The position numbers and the translations under genes were made by a program. The notes beneath the pieces are model-generated. The model saw only the letters and a program-made list of their open reading frames with translations. It made no database searches and was not told where the DNA came from. Positions 41,011 to 50,467 of a stretch of DNA of 64,000 nt are shown here, in pieces (position 1 is the stretch's first letter; every line of letters starts with the position of its first letter). This DNA is from Limnohabitans planktonicus II-D5. GTDB taxonomy: Bacteria > Pseudomonadota > Gammaproteobacteria > Burkholderiales > Burkholderiaceae_C. The stretch covers positions 62,001-126,000 of the forward strand of contig NZ_LFYT02000003.1 of NCBI RefSeq assembly GCF_001270065.2, read 5' to 3'.

Positions 41011-42252
41011 TTGAAGCCCATTCAGAAATCTGCCAAGCTCGCCAACGTTTGTTATGACATTCGCGGACCCATCATGGACCGAGCGCGTCAGATGGAAGAA
41101 GACGGCCACAAGATCATCAAACTGAACATCGGCAACCTGGCGGTTTTTGGCTTCGATGCCCCTGAAGAAATTCAGCAAGACATGATCCGTAACCTGCCCA
41201 ATTCGGCGGGTTACTCGGACAGCAAAGGCATATTTGCCGCCCGCAAAGCCGTGATGCACGAGACCCAGAAACAAGGCATTTTGGGTGTCACGCTGGATGA
41301 CATTTACCTGGGCAACGGGGCCAGCGAATTGATCGTGATGGCCACCAACGGTTTGTTGGACGATGGCGACGAGTTGCTCTTGCCATCGCCCGATTACCCG
41401 CTGTGGACAGCGGCGGCCAGTTTGTCGGGCGGCACGCCCGTGCATTACCGCTGTGACGAGGCCAATGGCTGGATGCCTGATTTGGACGACATCCGTGCCA
41501 AGGTCACACCGCGCACCAAGGGCATTGTGGTCATCAACCCCAACAACCCCACGGGAGCCTTGTACGCCGATGAGTTGCTCAAGGGCATTGTGGCGATTGC
41601 GCGTGAGCATGGCCTGGTGATTTTTGCCGACGAGGTGTATGACAAGGTCTTGTACGACGGCGTCAAGCACACGCCCTTGGCCAGTTTGTCGCAAGACGTG
41701 GTGACCTTGACCTTCAACTCCTTGTCCAAAAGCTATCGCTCCTGCGGTTACCGTGCGGGGTGGATGGTGATTTCGGGCGACAAGAAAAGAGCCCGCGATT
41801 ACATCGAGGGCCTGAACATGCTGTCGAACATGCGTTTGTGCGCCAACGTGCCGGGCCAATGGGCCATTCAAACGGCGCTGGGTGGGCACCAGAGCATCAA
41901 TGAATTGGTGTGCGAGGGGGGGCGCTTGCGCAAGCAGCGCGATTTGGCGCACCAACTGATCTCGGCGATCCCGGGTGTCAGCTGCGTCAAACCTCGTGCG
42001 GCTTTGTACATGTTCCCCAAGCTCGACCCCCACATTTACCCGGTGCAAGATGACCAGGATTTCTTTTTGCAACTGCTGGAAGAAACCAAGGTCATGCTGG
42101 TCCAAGGTACGGGCTTCAACTGGCCCGATGCCGACCATTTTCGCATCGTGTTTTTGCCGCATGAAGACGACTTGCGCGAGGCGATTGCCCGTGTCGCCCG
42201 TTTTCTGGAGGGGGCGCGCAAACGTTTTGGCACCGAAGCCGTTTTGGCCTGA
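41011..42252 (+). CDS. alaA: Alanine-forming aminotransferase AlaA type
   Basis: PLP enzyme of fold type I that makes alanine from pyruvate and glutamate. The 413-residue sequence follows E. coli AlaA closely through most of its length: LANVCYDIRGPIMDRARQ, GYSDSKGIFAARKAVM, PSPDYPLWTAA, VINPNNPTGALY, FADEVYDKVLYDG, the Schiff-base Lys in FNSLSKSYRSCGYRAGW, and LYMFPKLDP. The start is TTG at 41011 with TGGAGG before it. It probably leads the operon alaA-hom-thrC-moeA-moaD-moaE. Confidence 0.93.
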   Translation: MKPIQKSAKLANVCYDIRGPIMDRARQMEEDGHKIIKLNIGNLAVFGFDAPEEIQQDMIRNLPNSAGYSDSKGIFAARKAVMHETQKQGILGVTLDDIYLGNGASELIVMATNGLLDDGDELLLPSPDYPLWTAAASLSGGTPVHYRCDEANGWMPDLDDIRAKVTPRTKGIVVINPNNPTGALYADELLKGIVAIAREHGLVIFADEVYDKVLYDGVKHTPLASLSQDVVTLTFNSLSKSYRSCGYRAGWMVISGDKKRARDYIEGLNMLSNMRLCANVPGQWAIQTALGGHQSINELVCEGGRLRKQRDLAHQLISAIPGVSCVKPRAALYMFPKLDPHIYPVQDDQDFFLQLLEETKVMLVQGTGFNWPDADHFRIVFLPHEDDLREAIARVARFLEGARKRFGTEAVLA

Positions 42253-42303
42253 ATTCAATCCCTGCCCGAGTCTTTCGGGCGCATTGCAGTAAAGAAGATA
42301 AAA

Positions 42304-43626
42304 ATGAAACCGATCAAAGTGGGCCTCTTGGGCATGGGCACTGTGGGCAGCGGCACTTTCAATGTGCTCAAGCGCAACCAGGAAGAAATCCAGCGCCGTG
42401 CAGGCCGTGGCATTGAAATCACCATGGTGGCCGATCTGGACGTGGCGCGGGCCCAAGCCCTGGTGGGCGAGGGCGTTCAGGTGGTGGGCGATGCCCGCGC
42501 GGTGATTGCCAACCCCGAGATCGATATCGTCATTGAGTTGATTGGTGGTTACGGCATTGCCAAAGCACTGGTGATGGAGGCCATTGCCGCAGGCAAGCAT
42601 GTGGTTACTGCCAACAAGGCCTTGCTGGCGGTGCATGGCACCGAAATTTTTGCAGCCGCTCAGGCCAAGGGCGTGATGGTGGCTTTCGAAGCGGCCGTGG
42701 CAGGCGGCATTCCAATCATCAAGGCGCTGCGCGAAGGCTTGACGGCCAACAGCATCCAGTGGGTTGCGGGCATCATCAACGGCACCACCAACTTCATCTT
42801 GTCCGAGATGCGCGACAAGGGCCTTGACTTTGGTGTGGTGCTCAAGGAAGCCCAGCGACTGGGTTATGCCGAAGCCGATCCGACCTTTGACATCGAAGGC
42901 GTGGACGCCGCGCACAAAGTGACCCTGATGAGCGCGATCGCCTTTGGCATTCCGGTGCAGTTTGACAAAGCCTATGTCGAAGGCATCACCAAGTTGGGCG
43001 CAGCCGACATCAAGTACGCCGAGCAGTTGGGCTACCGCATCAAGCTTTTGGGCATCACCAAGCGTACCGCGCAAGGCATTGAGTTGCGCGTGCACCCCAG
43101 CCTGGTGCCGACCCAGCGTTTGATTGCCAACGTCGAAGGCGCGATGAACGCCGTGATGGTGCAAGGCGATGCCGTGGGCACGACCTTGTATTACGGCAAA
43201 GGCGCAGGCTCTGAGCCCACCGCCAGCGCCGTGATCGCCGATTTGGTGGACATCACCCGTTTGCACACCGCCGATCCGCTCAACCGCGTGCCGCATCTGG
43301 CTTTCCAGCCGGGGGCCATGAGCAACTTGGCCGTATTGCCGATGGCCGAAGTCGTGACCAGCTATTACCTGCGTTTGCGCGTGGCCGATCAAGCGGGCGT
43401 GCTGGCCAAGCTGACCGGTTTGCTGGCCGATGCGGGCATCAGCATCGACGCGGTCTTGCAGCGTGAGGCCGATCAGGTCAGCCAAGCGGGTGAAAACCAG
43501 ACCGATGTGATCATCCTGACCCACGACACGCGTGAAGGCACTCTGAACGAGGTGTTGGCCCAGATGCAAGCCTTGCCCACCGTGATGGCACCCATCGTCC
43601 GCATTCGCAAGGAAGAGTTGAACTGA
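42304..43626 (+). CDS. hom: Homoserine dehydrogenase
   Basis: Reduces aspartate semialdehyde to homoserine for threonine and methionine. The 440-residue protein has the Rossmann motif KVGLLGMGTVGSGTFN, the catalytic region VVTANKALLAVHGTE, GIINGTTNFILSEM and a C-terminal ACT domain (about 355-440; ADQAGVLAKLTGLLADAGIS) for feedback control, usually by threonine. Stand-alone, not fused to aspartokinase. A small hairpin (GCCCGA/TCGGGC, 42264-42280) lies in the 51-base gap after alaA. Its stop overlaps the thrC ATG. Confidence 0.97.
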   Translation: MKPIKVGLLGMGTVGSGTFNVLKRNQEEIQRRAGRGIEITMVADLDVARAQALVGEGVQVVGDARAVIANPEIDIVIELIGGYGIAKALVMEAIAAGKHVVTANKALLAVHGTEIFAAAQAKGVMVAFEAAVAGGIPIIKALREGLTANSIQWVAGIINGTTNFILSEMRDKGLDFGVVLKEAQRLGYAEADPTFDIEGVDAAHKVTLMSAIAFGIPVQFDKAYVEGITKLGAADIKYAEQLGYRIKLLGITKRTAQGIELRVHPSLVPTQRLIANVEGAMNAVMVQGDAVGTTLYYGKGAGSEPTASAVIADLVDITRLHTADPLNRVPHLAFQPGAMSNLAVLPMAEVVTSYYLRLRVADQAGVLAKLTGLLADAGISIDAVLQREADQVSQAGENQTDVIILTHDTREGTLNEVLAQMQALPTVMAPIVRIRKEELN

Positions 43627-45071
43627 TGCGTTATCTGTCCACCCGTGGTCATGCTGACCGCAAACAATTTTGTGAAATCTTGCTCGAAGGCCTGGCGCCC
43701 GACGGCGGCTTGTACCTGCCCGAAAGTTACCCCCAGCTGGATGCCGCCAGGCTCCAGGCGCTGCGTCAGGTCTGGCAAAGCCGTGGCTATGCGGGCCTGG
43801 CGTTTGAAGTGCTGTCGCTCTACATCGACGACATTCCTGCCGCCGACCTGAAAGCGCTGTGCGAGAAAACCTACACCGAAGCGGTGTTTGGCACCCCGCA
43901 AATCGTCCCCCTCAAGCCCTTGCAGGCCGCGGGTCACGCACGGCCCGAGATGTTCCTGGAAGCCTTGTCCAATGGCCCCACCTTGGCCTTCAAGGACATG
44001 GCCATGCAGTTGTTGGGCAACTTGTTCGAGTACGAACTGGCTCGCCGGGGCGAAGAGCTGAACATTTTGGGCGCGACATCCGGCGACACCGGCAGCGCGG
44101 CCGAATACGCCATGCGCGGCAAGGCCGGTGTGCGCGTCTTCATGACCAGCCCGAACGGGCGCATGAGCCCCTTCCAGCAAGCGCAGATGTTCAGCCTGCT
44201 CGACGAGAACATCCACAACATCGCCATCGACGGCGTGTTCGACGACTGCCAGGACATCGTCAAGGCCGTCTCCAACGATCTGGATTTCAAGCGCCAATAC
44301 AAAATCGGCACGGTGAACTCCATCAATTGGGCGCGTTTGCTGGCCCAGGTGGTGTATTACTTTGCAGGTTACTTCCAGGCCACCCAAAGCAACGACCAGA
44401 AAGTCAGCTTCACGGTGCCCAGCGGTAACTTTGGCAATGTGTGTGCAGGTCATGTGGCCCGCATGATGGGTTTGCCGATTGACCGCTTGGTGGTGGCCAC
44501 CAACGAAAACGATGTGCTTGACGAGTTTTTCCGCACCGGCGTTTACCGCGTGCGCGGCACGGCCGACACGCATGAAACCTCCAGCCCCTCCATGGACATT
44601 TCCAAGGCCAGCAACTTCGAGCGCTTTGTGTTTGACTTGCTGGAGCGCGATGGCGACCAAACCAAAGCGATTTTTGGCGAAGGTTTGAGCCGCCAAGGCT
44701 TCTTCGATTTGTCGGGCGACCCACGCTTTGCCCAAGCCGCCACCACCTATGGTTTCGACAGCGGTCGCAGCACCCACGCCGACCGACTTCAAACGATTCA
44801 ACAAGTGTTTGCCGCTTACGGCATGATGATCGACACCCATACAGCCGACGGTGTGAAGGTGGCCAAAGAGCACCTGAATCCACAGGTACCCATGATCGTT
44901 CTGGAAACAGCCTTGCCCATCAAGTTTGCGTCGACCATTGTCGAGGCGCTGGGCCGTGAGCCTGTGCGGCCGCCGCAGTTTGAAGGCATTGAGCAATTGC
45001 CCAAACGGGTCCAGGTCATGCCCGCCGATGTGGCGCAGATCAAGTCCTACATTGCCCAACATTGCGATTGA
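43626..45071 (+). CDS. thrC: Threonine synthase
   Basis: PLP enzyme that converts O-phosphohomoserine to threonine. The 481-residue protein has MRYLSTRGHADRKQFCEIL, the Schiff-base Lys at residue 123 in PTLAFKDMAMQLLGN, NILGATSGDTGSAAEYA, TVNSINWARLLAQVVYYF and TVPSGNFGNVCAGHVAR, all of the long ThrC class. Its ATG overlaps the hom stop (TGATG), indicating coupled translation. Confidence 0.97.
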   Translation: MRYLSTRGHADRKQFCEILLEGLAPDGGLYLPESYPQLDAARLQALRQVWQSRGYAGLAFEVLSLYIDDIPAADLKALCEKTYTEAVFGTPQIVPLKPLQAAGHARPEMFLEALSNGPTLAFKDMAMQLLGNLFEYELARRGEELNILGATSGDTGSAAEYAMRGKAGVRVFMTSPNGRMSPFQQAQMFSLLDENIHNIAIDGVFDDCQDIVKAVSNDLDFKRQYKIGTVNSINWARLLAQVVYYFAGYFQATQSNDQKVSFTVPSGNFGNVCAGHVARMMGLPIDRLVVATNENDVLDEFFRTGVYRVRGTADTHETSSPSMDISKASNFERFVFDLLERDGDQTKAIFGEGLSRQGFFDLSGDPRFAQAATTYGFDSGRSTHADRLQTIQQVFAAYGMMIDTHTADGVKVAKEHLNPQVPMIVLETALPIKFASTIVEALGREPVRPPQFEGIEQLPKRVQVMPADVAQIKSYIAQHCD

Positions 45072-45080
45072 CCCCCCCAC

Positions 45081-46337
45081 ATGAGCACGGCACGTTCTCC
45101 CTTGATGCCCCTGGACCAGGCCCTGCAGACGCTGCTGGCCCAGATTGAGCCGCTGCCTGGCTCGCAAGAGGTGGCCACGTTCGATGCGGATGGTCGTGTC
45201 TTGGCCCGCGATGTGGTGTCGAGCTTGCAGGTGCCCGCTTTTGACAATTCGTCGATGGATGGCTATGCCGTGCGCAGTGCGGACATCGCCCAGGTGGGTG
45301 ATCAACTGCAGGTCACGCAGCGCATTCCCGCCGGGCACCACGGCCAGGCTTTGCAGCCCGGACAAGCTGCACGCATCTTCACGGGGGCACCAGTTCCTGC
45401 AGGGGCCGATGCCATCGTGATGCAAGAACAAGCCGAAGTGGTGTCTGACGAGGTGCAGCCCTGGGTTCGGTTCATGGTCAAGCCAGAAGCCGGGCAATGG
45501 ATTCGCCAAAGCGGTGAAGACATCCGCCAGGGGGAAACGGCCCTGCGGCGGGGACAAAAACTGGGGCCTGCCGAGCTGGGTTTGGCGGCCAGTTTGGGTC
45601 TGGCCCATCTGCAGGTGATGCCGCGTCCGCGAGTGGCCCTGTTTTCCACCGGTGATGAGCTGGTGATGCCTGGGGATGTGCCGCCAGACCAGATGCCTGC
45701 GGGGTCCATTTACAACTCCAACCGCTTTTTCTTGCGGGCTTTGTTGCACCGATTCGGTTGCGAAGTCAGCGATCTGGGCATTGTGGCCGACCGCCGTGAT
45801 GCGACGGTGGCTGCCCTGAAAACAGCTGCCGACCACCATGACTTGATCCTGACCAGCGGCGGTGTGTCGGTGGGTGAAGAAGATCACGTCAAACCGGCTG
45901 TGCAATCCCTGGGCGCCCTGGCGCTTTGGCAAATCGGCATGAAGCCCGGCAAACCTTTTGCCTATGGCCACATCAACCGTGCCACCACCCCTGGTGCGGC
46001 ACATTTTGTGGGTTTGCCCGGCAATCCGGTGTCCAGTTACATGACCTTTTTGTTGCTCGTCAGGCCCTTGATTTTGAAGTTGCAGGGTGTTGATCAACTC
46101 ACCCCCCCTTGCCTGAAATTGCCTGCCCACTTTGAACTGCCCAAGGCAGACAAACGCCGAGAGTTTTTGCGTGCTCGCCGCAACGCGCAAGGTGGCCTGG
46201 ATCTGTTTCCCAACCAAAGCTCTGGGGTGCTGACGTCCGTGGTCTGGGGTGACGGTGTGGTGGATAACCCTGCAGGGCAGACCATTGCACGGGGTGATCT
46301 GGTCGATTTTTGGCCTTTTTCGGAGTGGTTGGCATGA
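45081..46337 (+). CDS. moeA: Molybdopterin molybdenumtransferase MoeA
   Basis: Inserts molybdate into adenylated molybdopterin. The 418-residue protein shows VPAFDNSSMDGYAVRS, GAPVPAGADAIVMQEQ, ALFSTGDELVMPGD and the signature TSGGVSVGEEDHVKPAV, with a C-terminal beta-barrel domain. It follows thrC after 10 bases, with no strong RBS. Its stop overlaps the moaD start (ATGA). Confidence 0.96.
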   Translation: MSTARSPLMPLDQALQTLLAQIEPLPGSQEVATFDADGRVLARDVVSSLQVPAFDNSSMDGYAVRSADIAQVGDQLQVTQRIPAGHHGQALQPGQAARIFTGAPVPAGADAIVMQEQAEVVSDEVQPWVRFMVKPEAGQWIRQSGEDIRQGETALRRGQKLGPAELGLAASLGLAHLQVMPRPRVALFSTGDELVMPGDVPPDQMPAGSIYNSNRFFLRALLHRFGCEVSDLGIVADRRDATVAALKTAADHHDLILTSGGVSVGEEDHVKPAVQSLGALALWQIGMKPGKPFAYGHINRATTPGAAHFVGLPGNPVSSYMTFLLLVRPLILKLQGVDQLTPPCLKLPAHFELPKADKRREFLRARRNAQGGLDLFPNQSSGVLTSVVWGDGVVDNPAGQTIARGDLVDFWPFSEWLA

Positions 46338-46585
46338 AAGTTCAAGTGCGTTACTTTGCCTCGCTGCGTGAAAGCATTGGGCATGCCTCGGAGGGCGTGC
46401 ACACCGAAAGCCTCGATGTGGCGGCGTTGCGCGCCGAATTGATCGCCCGTGGTGGTGCTTATGCGCAATGTCTGGCGCTCGGGCGGCCCGTGCGCGTGGC
46501 GGTCAATCAGGTCATGGCCCAAGAGCACACCGCTTTGACTGCTGAATGCGAAGTGGGTTTTTTCCCGCCCGTCACTGGAGGCTGA
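46334..46585 (+). CDS. moaD: Molybdopterin synthase small (sulfur carrier) subunit MoaD
   Basis: Ubiquitin-like carrier whose C-terminal Gly-Gly is thiocarboxylated to donate sulfur to precursor Z. The 83-residue product begins MKVQVRYFASLRESIG and ends FFPPVTGG, the required di-glycine. The ATG overlaps the moeA stop by four bases (ATGA). Confidence 0.95.
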   Translation: MKVQVRYFASLRESIGHASEGVHTESLDVAALRAELIARGGAYAQCLALGRPVRVAVNQVMAQEHTALTAECEVGFFPPVTGG

Positions 46586-46589
46586 AGCC

Positions 46590-47078
46590 ATGACATCACG
46601 CGTGTCTATCCAAACCGAAGACTTTGATGTCTCTGCCGAGCTGAGCACTTTGCGTGGACAAGACCTGCGCGTGGGCGCGGTGTGCAGCTTTGTGGGTACG
46701 GTGCGCGATACACGCGCCTTGACGGGCGCAGCGCACGATGAAGTGCAGGCCATGGAGCTGGAGCATTACCCGGGCATGACCGAAAAGTCGATCGAGGCCA
46801 TGATTGAAGAAGCGCACCGCCGTTTTGATTTTTATGCCGCTCGGGTGGTGCACCGCGTGGGGCGTTTGTTGCCTGCCGATCAGATTGTGCTGGTGGCGGT
46901 GACTTCTGCGCACCGTGGCGAGAGTTTCAAGGCCTGTGAGTTTCTGATGGACTACCTCAAGACCCAGGCACCATTTTGGAAAAAAGAACAAACCCCGCAA
47001 GGCGCGCAGTGGGTCGATGCGCGTGTCTCGGACGATGCTGCACTGGCACGCTGGGGCATTGAGGCGACCAACGCCTGA
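46590..47078 (+). CDS. moaE: Molybdopterin synthase catalytic subunit MoaE
   Basis: Pairs with MoaD to build the dithiolene of molybdopterin. The 162-residue protein contains GAVCSFVGTVRDTR, LELEHYPGMTEKSIEAM, VVHRVGRLLPADQIVLV and the catalytic Lys region DYLKTQAPFWKKEQ. It starts four bases after moaD. No molybdoenzyme is encoded in this window. Confidence 0.96.
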   Translation: MTSRVSIQTEDFDVSAELSTLRGQDLRVGAVCSFVGTVRDTRALTGAAHDEVQAMELEHYPGMTEKSIEAMIEEAHRRFDFYAARVVHRVGRLLPADQIVLVAVTSAHRGESFKACEFLMDYLKTQAPFWKKEQTPQGAQWVDARVSDDAALARWGIEATNA

Positions 47079-47088
47079 TATTCACGCC

Positions 47089-47643
47089 TCAATGGGTGTA
47101 ACGCGGTGGGGCAGCGGCCTCGCTGGGGGCGGCTTCAGCAGGGGCTGCGGCCGGTGCAGCCGTGTAGCCCCAATCTGCTTTCACCAATGCTTGCTGGATC
47201 AGGTGAATCAGTCCGTGCACCAAAGACGCTTGCAAGTTCAGCTGGCAAGACTTGACGGGGGCGTCAGGGACTTTTTCCTGAAAATTGATCGACAGCCCGC
47301 CACCCGCTTGCAAATTCAATTGCGCGTCGGTGATCAGCAAGGGCTCATCGCCCAGGGGCAATTGCTGGGCCTTGGCTTCAAAGGGCGTTGAAAAATCTGC
47401 CTTTTGCAAAAAAGCGTCGCGTTTGAGTTCGGTCAGCATTTGCTTGGCTGCCGGGTCGGCCGCTGCCACACCGGGCTGCGCGGCTTCCAACCGAACCACC
47501 GACTGGTCGATGGCGGGCATCAAGCGTGAGCACATCCGCCGAGTCAGCCAGAACCTGAACTCCTGGCTGTCTTGGGTGTTCAGTCGCAAAAGCAGCCGAT
47601 CCTGGCGCTCTTCATAAGTGACGGAAAGTTGGTGAATGTTCAT
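47089..47643 (-). CDS. Conserved hypothetical protein of unknown function
   Basis: A 184-residue protein with no recognised motif. It begins [20 protein letters not shown], has an amphipathic mixed alpha/beta middle, and ends in an Ala/Pro/Glu-rich low-complexity tail ([20 protein letters not shown]). There is no signal peptide or membrane segment. It converges with moaE and is divergent from clpB across 87 bases that contain the clpB heat-shock promoter. I recall similar uncharacterised proteins in this position in Comamonadaceae. The open frame extends upstream through clpB, but that part is a shadow. Confidence 0.72.
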   Translation of the reverse strand: MNIHQLSVTYEERQDRLLLRLNTQDSQEFRFWLTRRMCSRLMPAIDQSVVRLEAAQPGVAAADPAAKQMLTELKRDAFLQKADFSTPFEAKAQQLPLGDEPLLITDAQLNLQAGGGLSINFQEKVPDAPVKSCQLNLQASLVHGLIHLIQQALVKADWGYTAAPAAAPAEAAPSEAAAPPRYTH

Positions 47644-47681
47644 GAGCTTGATTTTAGGCAAACTCCAAAGCGTGTTGTGGC

Positions 47682-47709
47682 CTTGAAAATGTCCTGCATC
47701 CCCCAAGTT
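47682..47709 (+). promoter_or_regulatory. Sigma-32 (heat-shock) promoter of clpB
   Basis: CTTGAAA (47682-47688) and CCCCAAGTT (from 47701) match the RpoH consensus CTTGAAA / CCCCATnT with 12 bases between, within the accepted 11-16. It ends about 22 bases before the clpB ATG, so the leader is short. Confidence 0.7.
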
Positions 47710-47730
47710 AGGAAGCATTGGAGAACCATT

Positions 47731-50337
47731 ATGCGCATTGACAAATTGACCACCAAATTTCAAGAAGCCCTCGCCGATGCCCAATCTTTGGCCTTGGGGC
47801 GTGATCATGCTTACATTGAACCTGTGCACTTGTTGCTGAGCATGCTCAAGCAAGACGAAGGCCCCAAAGCCTTGCTTTTGCGTGCGGGCGTGCAGGTGCA
47901 GGGCCTGCAGGCCGCATCCGAAGCTGCTGTGGCGCGCTTGCCCCAGGTGACAGGGCAAGACCAGGTGCAAGTGGGGCCGGATCTGGTCAAGCTGCTGCAG
48001 GCGGCCGAGAAAGAGTCCATCAAGCGGGGGGATGCCTTCATTGCCAGTGAACTGTTCTTGCTGGCCGTGGCTGACCACAAAGGCGAATTGGGGCGCATGG
48101 CCAAAGAATATGGACTCAACCGCAAGAGCCTAGAGACGGCCATCACCGCCATTCGAGGCGGCGAATCCGTGGGCAGTGCCGAGTCGGAAGGCCAGCGCGA
48201 AGCCCTCAAAAAATACTGCATCGACCTGACAGAGCGCGCCCGTTTGGGCAAGCTGGACCCGGTCATTGGGCGCGACGATGAAATTCGCCGTGCCATCCAG
48301 GTCTTGCAGCGCAGGACCAAAAACAACCCGGTGCTGATCGGCGAGCCAGGCGTGGGCAAGACCGCGATAGTCGAGGGCCTGGCCCAGCGCATCGTGGCGG
48401 GCGAGGTGCCCGATTCGCTCAAAGGCAAACGCGTGCTGTCGCTGGACATGGCCGCTTTGCTCGCTGGGGCCAAATTCCGGGGCGAATTTGAAGAGCGGCT
48501 CAAAACCGTTCTGAGCGAATTGGCCAAGGACGAGGGGCAGACCATCGTCTTCATAGATGAGCTGCACACCATGGTGGGCGCAGGCAAAGCCGAAGGTGCC
48601 ATGGATGCGGGCAATATGCTCAAGCCTGCATTGGCCCGTGGCGAGTTGCATTGCGTGGGTGCCACGACGCTGGACGAATATCGCAAATACATCGAAAAAG
48701 ATGCGGCACTGGAGCGGCGCTTCCAGAAAATTCTGGTCAACGAGCCCAGCGTGGAAGCCACCATTGCCATCTTGCGTGGGCTGCAAGAGAAGTACGAAAT
48801 CCACCATGGCGTGGACATCACCGACCCGGCCATTGTGGCTGCAGCCGAGCTGAGCCACCGCTACATCACCGACCGATTCCTGCCCGACAAGGCGATTGAT
48901 TTGATTGATGAAGCGGCGGCCAAGATCAAGATTGAAATCGATTCCAAACCCGAAGTCATGGACAAGCTCGACCGGCGTCTGATCCAGTTGCAGATCGAGC
49001 GTGAAGCTGTGCGCAGGGAGCACGATGAGTCCTCGCAAAAACGCTTTGCCTTGATCGAAGAAGAAATCGTCAAGCTGCAAAAAGAAGCCTCCGATCTGGA
49101 AGAAATCTGGCACGCTGAAAAAGCGCAGGCGCAGGGCGGCCAGCAAGTGCGTGAGCAGATTGACCAATTGCGCCAGCAAATTGAAGAGTTGACCCGCCAA
49201 GGCGATTTCAACAAAGTGGCCGAGTTGCAGTACGGCCAGTTGCCCGCTTTGGAGAAAACGCTCAAAGAAGTGCAGGCCAAAGAGGCTGCGCCCGGTGAAA
49301 AGCCGGTTCACCGCTTGTTGCGTACCCAAGTAGGGGCTGAAGAAATTGCGGAAGTGGTCTCCCGTGCCACCGGCATTCCGGTGTCCAAAATGATGCAGGG
49401 CGAGCGTGAAAAGCTGTTGCAGATGGAAGCCAAACTGCACCAGCGCGTGGTGGGGCAAGACGAGGCCATCGCCGCTGTGGCCAACGCGATTCGCCGTTCG
49501 CGCTCGGGTTTGTCCGACCCCAATCGTCCCACAGGCTCTTTCCTGTTCCTGGGCCCCACTGGCGTGGGCAAGACCGAGCTGTGCAAGGCCTTGGCGGGTT
49601 TCCTGTTTGACAGCGAAGACCACCTGATCCGCATGGACATGAGTGAGTTCATGGAAAAGCACTCAGTGGCCCGCCTGATCGGCGCGCCTCCGGGCTATGT
49701 GGGTTACGAGGAGGGCGGTTACCTGACCGAGGCCGTGCGCCGCAAGCCCTACAGCGTGTTGCTGCTCGATGAGGTGGAAAAAGCCCACCCGGATGTCTTC
49801 AACATCCTGCTGCAAGTGCTTGACGACGGTCGCCTGACCGATGGGCAAGGCCGCACCGTGGACTTCAAAAACACGGTGATCGTGATGACCTCGAATTTGG
49901 GATCGCACCTGATTCAGGCCATGGTGGGGCAGCCCGCTGAAGACATCAAGGACGCGGTGTGGGATGAGCTCAAAGCCCATTTCCGCCCTGAGTTTTTGAA
50001 CCGCATTGATGAGACGGTGGTGTTCCACGGCCTGGATGCCCAGCACATTGCCTCGATTGCCAGCATCCAGCTGCAAGCGCTCAAAGACCGCCTGGCCCGC
50101 ATGGATCTGGGTCTGCAGGTCACCCCTGCAGCCCTGGCGGAACTGGCCAAAGTGGGTTTTGATCCGGTGTTTGGTGCCCGTCCCCTGAAGCGGGCGATCC
50201 AGCAGCGCCTTGAAAACCCCTTGTCCCGTTTGCTGCTGGAAGGGCGTTTCTTGCCCAAGAGCACCATCGAGGTGTCGGTAGACCCTGTTCAGCACCCGGG
50301 ACAGTTTGACTTCAAAGTGCTCGAAACCGCAGCCTGA
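47731..50337 (+). CDS. clpB: ATP-dependent chaperone ClpB
   Basis: Hexameric disaggregase that works with DnaK after heat stress. The 868-residue protein has the N-domain (about 1-145), AAA-1 with Walker [14 protein letters not shown] near residue 205, the coiled-coil middle domain (about 410-525, e.g. [20 protein letters not shown]), and AAA-2 with [14 protein letters not shown] near residue 609 plus the sensor [10 protein letters not shown]. The ATG at 47731 gives [18 protein letters not shown], the usual start. No internal GTG start was examined in detail. Confidence 0.98.
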   Translation: MRIDKLTTKFQEALADAQSLALGRDHAYIEPVHLLLSMLKQDEGPKALLLRAGVQVQGLQAASEAAVARLPQVTGQDQVQVGPDLVKLLQAAEKESIKRGDAFIASELFLLAVADHKGELGRMAKEYGLNRKSLETAITAIRGGESVGSAESEGQREALKKYCIDLTERARLGKLDPVIGRDDEIRRAIQVLQRRTKNNPVLIGEPGVGKTAIVEGLAQRIVAGEVPDSLKGKRVLSLDMAALLAGAKFRGEFEERLKTVLSELAKDEGQTIVFIDELHTMVGAGKAEGAMDAGNMLKPALARGELHCVGATTLDEYRKYIEKDAALERRFQKILVNEPSVEATIAILRGLQEKYEIHHGVDITDPAIVAAAELSHRYITDRFLPDKAIDLIDEAAAKIKIEIDSKPEVMDKLDRRLIQLQIEREAVRREHDESSQKRFALIEEEIVKLQKEASDLEEIWHAEKAQAQGGQQVREQIDQLRQQIEELTRQGDFNKVAELQYGQLPALEKTLKEVQAKEAAPGEKPVHRLLRTQVGAEEIAEVVSRATGIPVSKMMQGEREKLLQMEAKLHQRVVGQDEAIAAVANAIRRSRSGLSDPNRPTGSFLFLGPTGVGKTELCKALAGFLFDSEDHLIRMDMSEFMEKHSVARLIGAPPGYVGYEEGGYLTEAVRRKPYSVLLLDEVEKAHPDVFNILLQVLDDGRLTDGQGRTVDFKNTVIVMTSNLGSHLIQAMVGQPAEDIKDAVWDELKAHFRPEFLNRIDETVVFHGLDAQHIASIASIQLQALKDRLARMDLGLQVTPAALAELAKVGFDPVFGARPLKRAIQQRLENPLSRLLLEGRFLPKSTIEVSVDPVQHPGQFDFKVLETAA

Positions 50338-50356
50338 ACCTCGATAGGTGGATGAG

Positions 50357-50388
50357 AGGGGCTGGATGGCGACATCCAACCCTTTTTT
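50357..50388 (+). terminator. Terminator after clpB
   Basis: TGGATG (50363-50368) pairs with CATCCA (50373-50378) over a GCGA tetraloop, extended by GGG/CCC pairs after one mismatch, and followed by TTTTTT (50383-50388). Confidence 0.8.
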
Positions 50389-50467
50389 GTCAATGTCCAA
50401 AGGCTTGCGTGGCACCCATCAACCGGTGTGACAGCGCTACCAAGAGGGTGTGGGCACAATGCGCCCC

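Noticed and set aside
40972..43569. 865-codon open frame on the minus strand
   Set aside because: It lies wholly opposite alaA and hom, which have full family motifs. Its His/Gln/Gly-rich composition is typical of antisense frames in GC-biased genes.
43473..46217. 914-codon open frame on the minus strand
   Set aside because: Antisense to hom, thrC and moeA; no family motif, and biased composition from codon structure of the real genes.
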